Assembly (NCBI GenBank): GCA_934281565.1
Contig: CAKQXI010000080.1
Location: forward strand, 1-10,335
Direction of reading: 5' to 3'
Length of the DNA stretch: 10,335 nucleotides
DNA from: an uncultured Prevotella sp.
GTDB lineage: Bacteria; Bacteroidota; Bacteroidia; Bacteroidales; Bacteroidaceae
Part shown: positions 5,943-10,335 of the stretch, piece after piece
Position numbering within the stretch: the stretch's first letter is position 1
Layout: every line of letters starts with the position of its first letter
Notes under the pieces: model-generated
Seen by the model: the letters and a program-made list of their open reading frames with translations, nothing else
Database searches by the model: none
What the model was told of the DNA's origin: nothing
Program-made: the position numbers and the translations under genes

Positions 5943-7188
5943 GTTCTTCTGTCTCGTCTTCTACTTCCCCTGCCTCCAAGGGCAGTCCTGCATTGCGTCG
6001 GGCTATGTGAATCTGATGTCTATAGACGGCGCAAGCAAGGAAGAAGTAGATGGCGGTTTGTATCCATAAAGCACGGAATTCCGTGATAATGTCGCTCAGT
6101 GAAGCCCCCATGCTGCTGATGCGTAGGAAACCTCTTACACCAAAGGTCGATGGGAATAGCCATGCAAAGCCTTGCCAAAAGTTAGGAATGTTGGACTGAG
6201 GCCATGAGATGCCTGTCATGAACAGCAATGGTACGGAGGTGAACACAGCCAATAGCATTACATTCTCACGATACCTTACCAAGCACGACATGGCAAGTGA
6301 GAAGAATATACAAGCCAAGATGTATGGCAACAGAAATCCCAAGATGGTAGTCCATGTCACCATAGATACAAAGCCAAATAACTTAGGTACTACGAGTGCC
6401 AAGTAAGTGCCTAATACGGCATATATCATAAAATAGCAAAGAGCCTTGCCCAATACAATTCTGAAAATACCTGCATAATGTTCGCTCACAGGAACCAGTT
6501 CCTTGTTCCTGTTTTGTTCCCGTGATGTTCCTGCTGCCATGCCCACGCCAAGGAGTAGGGTTTGCTGTAATATCAGCATCAACACACCCGGCAAGATAGC
6601 GTTGCCATAGCCTCCAGTTGTATTGAATATAGGAACTTCGTCAAAGTCGAGTGGCTTGGTGGTTATCTCATCGTCTCTATTGGTAAATCCACCAGATTGT
6701 TCTATCTGTATGCCAGCGTTGATATGACCAGCCACAGCTTGAGCTGTTTGGTAGATAGCCTTGTAGGTGAGCATCAAACTCATGTCTGTATAAACACCGA
6801 CAGGAGACTGTCCGCCACGTTTTAGCTTGCTGTCGAAGTCCTGTGGAAAATAGAGGATGCCATGGACAGCTTGCTTTGCCACCAGTTGCTTTGCTTCCTC
6901 AAGATTGGTGCAGAAATAAGCGACCTTTGTGTCTGGAGCAGCATCGAAATCTCGTATGAACTCTCTGGAAGTATGACTATGCGACAAGTCTACAATGGCA
7001 GTAGGCACTTCTCTCACCACCTCGTTGTTGTAAATCCAAGAGTAGAGCAGAGGATAGCCTATTGGAACGAGAATGCAAAACATGAGTACGCCTTCGTCAC
7101 GAAAGACATTGCGCATTTCGTGAGCCCAGATATAGCACATATCTTTCAGTCCCCTTATAATCTTATATAATAAATTGTTATTTTCCAT
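5932..7188 (-). CDS. ABC-2 type exporter permease, distal subunit
   Basis: A 418-aa inner-membrane permease with the ABC-2 exporter layout. A cytoplasmic N-terminus leads into one helix (about 34-53) and a large periplasmic domain (about 55-195, starting VPTAIVDLSHSHTSREF). Five more helices follow (about 197-219, 241-266, 277-302, 309-327, 373-390), then an acidic cytoplasmic tail (EAGEVEDETEELTS). The PTAIVDLSHSHTSR segment corresponds to the V-V-D-x-D-x-S-x-x-S-R pattern of the YhiH/YbhS/YbhR group. It probably forms the channel together with the preceding permease, passing substrate to the HlyD-like adaptor and TolC-like channel encoded in the same operon. It is the last gene of the operon, 25 nt after the first permease. 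Its final codons overlap the end of mrp on the other strand, and no terminator is visible after it. The substrate is unknown; drugs, dyes or bile-salt-like compounds are typical for the family. Confidence 0.9.
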   Translation of the reverse strand: MENNNLLYKIIRGLKDMCYIWAHEMRNVFRDEGVLMFCILVPIGYPLLYSWIYNNEVVREVPTAIVDLSHSHTSREFIRDFDAAPDTKVAYFCTNLEEAKQLVAKQAVHGILYFPQDFDSKLKRGGQSPVGVYTDMSLMLTYKAIYQTAQAVAGHINAGIQIEQSGGFTNRDDEITTKPLDFDEVPIFNTTGGYGNAILPGVLMLILQQTLLLGVGMAAGTSREQNRNKELVPVSEHYAGIFRIVLGKALCYFMIYAVLGTYLALVVPKLFGFVSMVTWTTILGFLLPYILACIFFSLAMSCLVRYRENVMLLAVFTSVPLLFMTGISWPQSNIPNFWQGFAWLFPSTFGVRGFLRISSMGASLSDIITEFRALWIQTAIYFFLACAVYRHQIHIARRNAGLPLEAGEVEDETEELTS

Positions 7189-7213
7189 TATGATACATTT
7201 GAATTCTTATTCC

Positions 7214-8377
7214 TTAAGGAATGTATTTGTAGACAAGCATCACTTTCTTGATGTTCCACACCGTCAATATAGGCAGGGCACAGAAGATCAAAAGTGCTCC
7301 CCAATGTAATATGGCATCTGCTATGGGAAAGCCATTGAAGATATTCATCTGGTATATCATATAATAATGGCGCATCGGGAAAAGTTGTCCGATAGCCTCG
7401 ATAGGAGAGTCCATGGAGAAAAGAGGATAAGTGGCTCCGCAGATGGAGAAACTTACCACAGCCCATAATGAGCAAATGCTCATTGACATTCGTAACGATG
7501 GTATCAGTCCAAATGCAAAGATGCCAAAGCATTGGCATGCCAATACTGCCAAGAGCCCTAAGAGCATGATAGGAACGACACCACCCGGATGCGGAAACTT
7601 CAATATATAATATAGGTAAAACTCAAAGGCATAGAAGATGGAGAGGAAGATGAGCGTTTGTGGCAGCATCTTGCCAGCGATAGCTATGTAAGGATTGTTG
7701 TTTGCCATGTGCATCCACTCCTTTGCCCTGTTAAACTTCAGCTCTGTTCCTATGGAATAAGGCGTAATCAAGAAGATGAACACCATGATAACTCCTGGTA
7801 CCATCACCGAGGATAGGTAATAGTTATAATTGGCGTAAGGATTGCCAATCATGTGCAGGTCTACGGCGATAGGCTGGAGGAAAGCCTTGATTTCATCTGA
7901 TGTCTTGCCCAGTGCCGACAGCTTCTGCATACCAACGGCAGCCGAACCTAATGTGGAGATTGTCTTTAAGTCTCTGAAAAGCAATGAGCCTGCAGCTAAG
8001 GAGACACTGCTATAATAGAAAGAAATCTTAGGTTGTCTTGATGCCATCAGTCCTGCTTCTGTACCACTGGGAATGAGAAGAAAGGCGTAGATCTCATTTT
8101 TCTGTATGGCGTGACGAGCTTCGTTGACACTGTTGTAATGTGCCGTGATATGGGTGGTTTGGAAGGCATCCAACTTACGGATCAAGGCACGTGATGTAGA
8201 AGTGTTGTCTTGGTCTACCACTCCAACAGGCATATCTGTTGGCACACCGCTTTTCATCAAGGTGGTGAAGAAGATGACCACCACGATAGGAAATACCACC
8301 ATGCAGAACCCATAGATAGGGTTCTTCCACATGATGCCACATTCTCGTAAGGCGATATGATATAATCTTTTCAACAT
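7214..8377 (-). CDS. ABC-2 type exporter permease, proximal subunit
   Basis: A 387-aa inner-membrane permease built like its downstream neighbour. One N-terminal helix (about 23-40) precedes a periplasmic domain (about 42-185, beginning MPVGVVDQDNTSTSRALIRKLD, the hallmark ABC-2 exporter segment). Five further helices follow (about 187-210, 232-258, 267-292, 297-318, 354-376). The two permeases differ enough to be separate subunits rather than a recent duplication, and probably pair as a heterodimer. The ATG at 8375-8377 overlaps the stop of the HlyD-like gene by one base (TAATG), which fixes the start and suggests coupled translation. Neither permease carries an ATP-binding domain, so the complex needs a separate nucleotide-binding protein that is not seen in this window. 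Confidence 0.9.
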   Translation of the reverse strand: MLKRLYHIALRECGIMWKNPIYGFCMVVFPIVVVIFFTTLMKSGVPTDMPVGVVDQDNTSTSRALIRKLDAFQTTHITAHYNSVNEARHAIQKNEIYAFLLIPSGTEAGLMASRQPKISFYYSSVSLAAGSLLFRDLKTISTLGSAAVGMQKLSALGKTSDEIKAFLQPIAVDLHMIGNPYANYNYYLSSVMVPGVIMVFIFLITPYSIGTELKFNRAKEWMHMANNNPYIAIAGKMLPQTLIFLSIFYAFEFYLYYILKFPHPGGVVPIMLLGLLAVLACQCFGIFAFGLIPSLRMSMSICSLWAVVSFSICGATYPLFSMDSPIEAIGQLFPMRHYYMIYQMNIFNGFPIADAILHWGALLIFCALPILTVWNIKKVMLVYKYIP

Positions 8378-9369
8378 TATTGATGGTTCTTGATGATGAG
8401 CGACATTCCTGGGCGCAAACCGTCCAGCTTGGTGATTGGGCGTGCCTTTACTTCAAAAGTCTTGCGGTCGTAGTCGCCATTGTCCTTTGTCGCTTTCCAA
8501 GTGGCGTACGAACCTTGATCTTTCAGATAATACACTTTCATCTTGATGTCCTTATTGAAAGCTGGCACGAAAGCGGTGAACTCCTGACCTTTGTTCAGAC
8601 CTTGCAAGTGGTCTTCACGTACATTGAAAGTTCCCCACATATCACTCATGATAGAAATACTCATGATAGGAGAACCAAGACCGACAAGCTCGCCAACTTT
8701 TGGGTAAACATCGCTGACTTCGCCCTCGACTTGGGCAATCTGTACAGTCTCTTTCAAGAGGTTCTTTACTACTTCGACAGCATTCTTGGATGCTTTGGTA
8801 TTGCTGGCAGCCATACGCTTCTCTTGTTCACGAGCCCCGTGCTTTGCCATATCATACTGGCTCTTGGCTGCTCCCACCTGAGCTTCTGTTGCCTTATAGG
8901 CAGCGAAAGCCTCATCACGTTTCTGACCGCTGATAACGCCATCGTTGTATAGGCTTTGCATACGGTTGTAAGTTTTCTTGGCGATTTCTGCAGCGGCTAA
9001 AGCCTGTTGGTAAAGCTGATATGCACCACGAATTTGCTCTTGTCGAGCACCCGCATCGGTCAAGTCTTGGAGGGCGGCAACACCTTCATTGGTGGCTTGC
9101 AGTACCTTTTCCTGTGACTTTACTTCTGGTACTTCCAGGATGGCAAGCGTATCGCCCACATGGACATAATCACCTTCCTTGACACGGAGTTCCAATATAC
9201 GGCCAGGCAACTTGCTGGAAACACGATATTCACCTACTTCCAGTTCTCCTTGTATCGTATCGTCCTTCTTGTCAAGCGTGAAGAAGCCGATAGCTCCAAC
9301 GATGATTACTACGGCCGTAAAACCGATGACGGCCAAGAGAATGTTGTTATGTTGTGATTTCTTAGACAT
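8377..9369 (-). CDS. HlyD/EmrA-type periplasmic adaptor protein
   Basis: A 330-aa membrane-fusion (adaptor) protein anchored by one N-terminal helix (about 10-31) with the rest in the periplasm. After the anchor come the first half of a lipoyl-like domain (GELEVGEYRVSSKLPGRI, 41-58, then VKEGDYVHVGDTLAILE, 63-79) and a long alanine/glutamine-rich alpha-helical hairpin (about 85-205). The second lipoyl half follows (GEVSDVYPKVGELVGLGSPI, 216-235), then a beta-barrel region with WGTFNVRED (245-253) and GLRPGMSLIIK (317-327). Such proteins bridge an inner-membrane transporter to a TolC-like channel. The overall form matches YhiI/YbhG-like adaptors that work with ABC-2 permeases. The start lies 45 nt after the outer-membrane gene behind an A-rich leader, and the stop overlaps the next gene by 1 nt. 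Confidence 0.93.
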   Translation of the reverse strand: MSKKSQHNNILLAVIGFTAVVIIVGAIGFFTLDKKDDTIQGELEVGEYRVSSKLPGRILELRVKEGDYVHVGDTLAILEVPEVKSQEKVLQATNEGVAALQDLTDAGARQEQIRGAYQLYQQALAAAEIAKKTYNRMQSLYNDGVISGQKRDEAFAAYKATEAQVGAAKSQYDMAKHGAREQEKRMAASNTKASKNAVEVVKNLLKETVQIAQVEGEVSDVYPKVGELVGLGSPIMSISIMSDMWGTFNVREDHLQGLNKGQEFTAFVPAFNKDIKMKVYYLKDQGSYATWKATKDNGDYDRKTFEVKARPITKLDGLRPGMSLIIKNHQ

Positions 9370-9414
9370 GATATATTATTTTTTCTTGTTGTGTCTTGAT
9401 ATAATTCTTTTGAT

Positions 9415-10335
9415 TTATTGTAAGATACCCAGTGCCTTGTTCAAGCCAACTTGTGTGAGCTTGACGTCAATCTCGGCATCAATCTTCTGGCTCTGAGCCT
9501 GTTGCCATGCTGTTTGCGCAGCCATGACATCTGTCACTTCCATTACTCCCTCCTTGAAACCAAGGTTGGCGCAACGTAAGTTTTCCTCGGCACTGATGAT
9601 GTTCTTCTGTGCCATGTTGAGTTTCTTTTGTGCTTCCTTAACCTTGAATTGACTTTGGGTAATTTGTAGGTGTATCTTCTCGCGAGTATCGTTGAGATTC
9701 ATCTTGGCAATGTTTGTCACAGCCTTGGATGCACGAACTTTGTAAGCTCCATCGCCCCAGTTCCAGACAGGAATTTGTACGAGAATACCAATATTCCATA
9801 CACCTGTAAAATTACGTTGGAACCCATTCCAAACATTAGGGTTCGATACCATGTATCCACCTGTCAAAGCTACGTGTGGCAAGTAGGCTGCCCGTACTAA
9901 GTTGGTGGATTGCTGGGATATGTCAATGGCATTCTGGAGCATTCTTAGCTCTGGGCGTGTATTGACGGCAGAATCGGAAGCAGCAATCTGCTGTTGCTGG
10001 GTATCGACAGGAGTTCCGGATAATTCCAATGAGTCCTTGTCTTCATCGGCAAGGGTGATCTCTTGGTTCATTGGGATGCCACAAAGTTGGCAGAGCATCA
10101 TCTTTGACAATGCCAATCCGTCTTCTACTTGGGTGATTTGCATTTCAGCCTCATTGACTCTTACATCCACCTTTAAGCCGTCAGCCTTAGTAGCTACACC
10201 TTGTTTGATCATCTTATGTACATCATCGTCAAGTTTCTTGACCAAGTCACGGAAACTGGTGGCGAGTTTCTGTTTTTGTCTAAGGGATACTACCATCCAA
10301 TAGGCTTGGTCAATGCTGTACAAAGTCTTCTGTGT
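9415..10335 (-). CDS. TolC-family outer-membrane efflux protein (C-terminal part)
   Basis: The last ~306 codons of a TolC-like (OEP) protein; the reading frame stays open to the window edge and the true start lies beyond it. The TTG at 10321-10323 is an internal leucine codon (TQKTLYSIDQAYW), not a start. The visible part shows long helices (LRQKQKLATSFRDLVKKLDD and the next helix), then strand segments YLPHVALTGGYMVSNP and GILVQIPVWNWGDG that mark the second beta-barrel repeat. Next is another helical hairpin ending TQVGLNKALGILQ. TolC trimers span the outer membrane and the periplasm and serve as the exit duct. The gene is first among the visible genes of this operon, followed after 45 nt by its adaptor. 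The promoter and any regulator are upstream of the gene, outside the window. Confidence 0.93.
   Translation of the reverse strand, partial: TQKTLYSIDQAYWMVVSLRQKQKLATSFRDLVKKLDDDVHKMIKQGVATKADGLKVDVRVNEAEMQITQVEDGLALSKMMLCQLCGIPMNQEITLADEDKDSLELSGTPVDTQQQQIAASDSAVNTRPELRMLQNAIDISQQSTNLVRAAYLPHVALTGGYMVSNPNVWNGFQRNFTGVWNIGILVQIPVWNWGDGAYKVRASKAVTNIAKMNLNDTREKIHLQITQSQFKVKEAQKKLNMAQKNIISAEENLRCANLGFKEGVMEVTDVMAAQTAWQQAQSQKIDAEIDVKLTQVGLNKALGILQ

Noticed and set aside
5932..8377. The two permease genes as a recent tandem duplication
   Set aside because: They share topology and the short D-x-(D/S)-x-(S/T) segment but are widely different in sequence, as expected for ancient heterodimer partners.
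8380..8952. 190-codon open frame on the plus strand opposite the HlyD-like gene
   Set aside because: It lies wholly opposite a well-supported gene, has no promoter, and its translation shows no domain-like pattern. It is a shadow of the codon bias of the real gene.
10321..10323. TTG as the start of the TolC-like gene
   Set aside because: The frame continues open to the window edge (TQKTL before YSIDQ), and a TolC protein should have well over 100 more residues N-terminal to this point.

Overview
The window looks like chromosomal DNA of a member of the Bacteroidota, most likely order Bacteroidales and probably a Prevotella/Segatella-type species. The intergenic regions carry the phylum's characteristic promoter (TTTG, about 20 nt, TAnnTTTG). 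Start codons are preceded by A-rich leaders rather than Shine-Dalgarno sites, and the proteins (Mrp, TrmB, IlvE, a two-permease exporter) read like Prevotellaceae homologues. The genus is inferred from remembered protein resemblance, not from a search.

Layout. At 1-176 (+) is the 3' end of xseB (exonuclease VII small subunit). At 282-1298 (+) is ilvE, with its own promoter and a hairpin terminator. At 1441-2558 (+) is a compact operon: a 71-aa small membrane protein, a 41-aa small membrane protein overlapping it by 4 nt, and trmB (tRNA m7G46 methyltransferase). It ends in a strong symmetrical hairpin that can also terminate the convergent gene. At 2609-4678 (-) is a secreted GH115-like protein whose middle is far too short to hold a normal GH115 catalytic barrel. 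At 4679-4841 are divergent promoters for that gene and for mrp. At 4842-5942 (+) is mrp/apbC, a P-loop Fe-S carrier ATPase without the usual CxxC. At 5932-10335 (-) is a four-gene exporter operon transcribed in the order TolC-like outer-membrane factor (cut by the window edge), HlyD-like adaptor, ABC-2 permease, ABC-2 permease. Its last gene overlaps the end of mrp tail to tail by 11 nt.

How the genes fit together. Most are housekeeping genes in independent short transcripts. The exporter genes form one functional unit: an outer-membrane channel, a periplasmic adaptor and two inner-membrane permease halves for drug, dye or lipid-like efflux. No ATP-binding subunit is encoded in the visible part. 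The GH115-like gene stands alone, without SusC/SusD or other polysaccharide-utilisation genes in the window.

I found no tRNA or rRNA gene, insertion sequence, CRISPR array, phage gene or obvious new defence system. The observations most worth a second look are the gutted GH115 protein, the small membrane-protein pair before trmB, the CxxC-less Mrp and the ATPase-less exporter operon. No intergenic stretch exceeds 300 bases.
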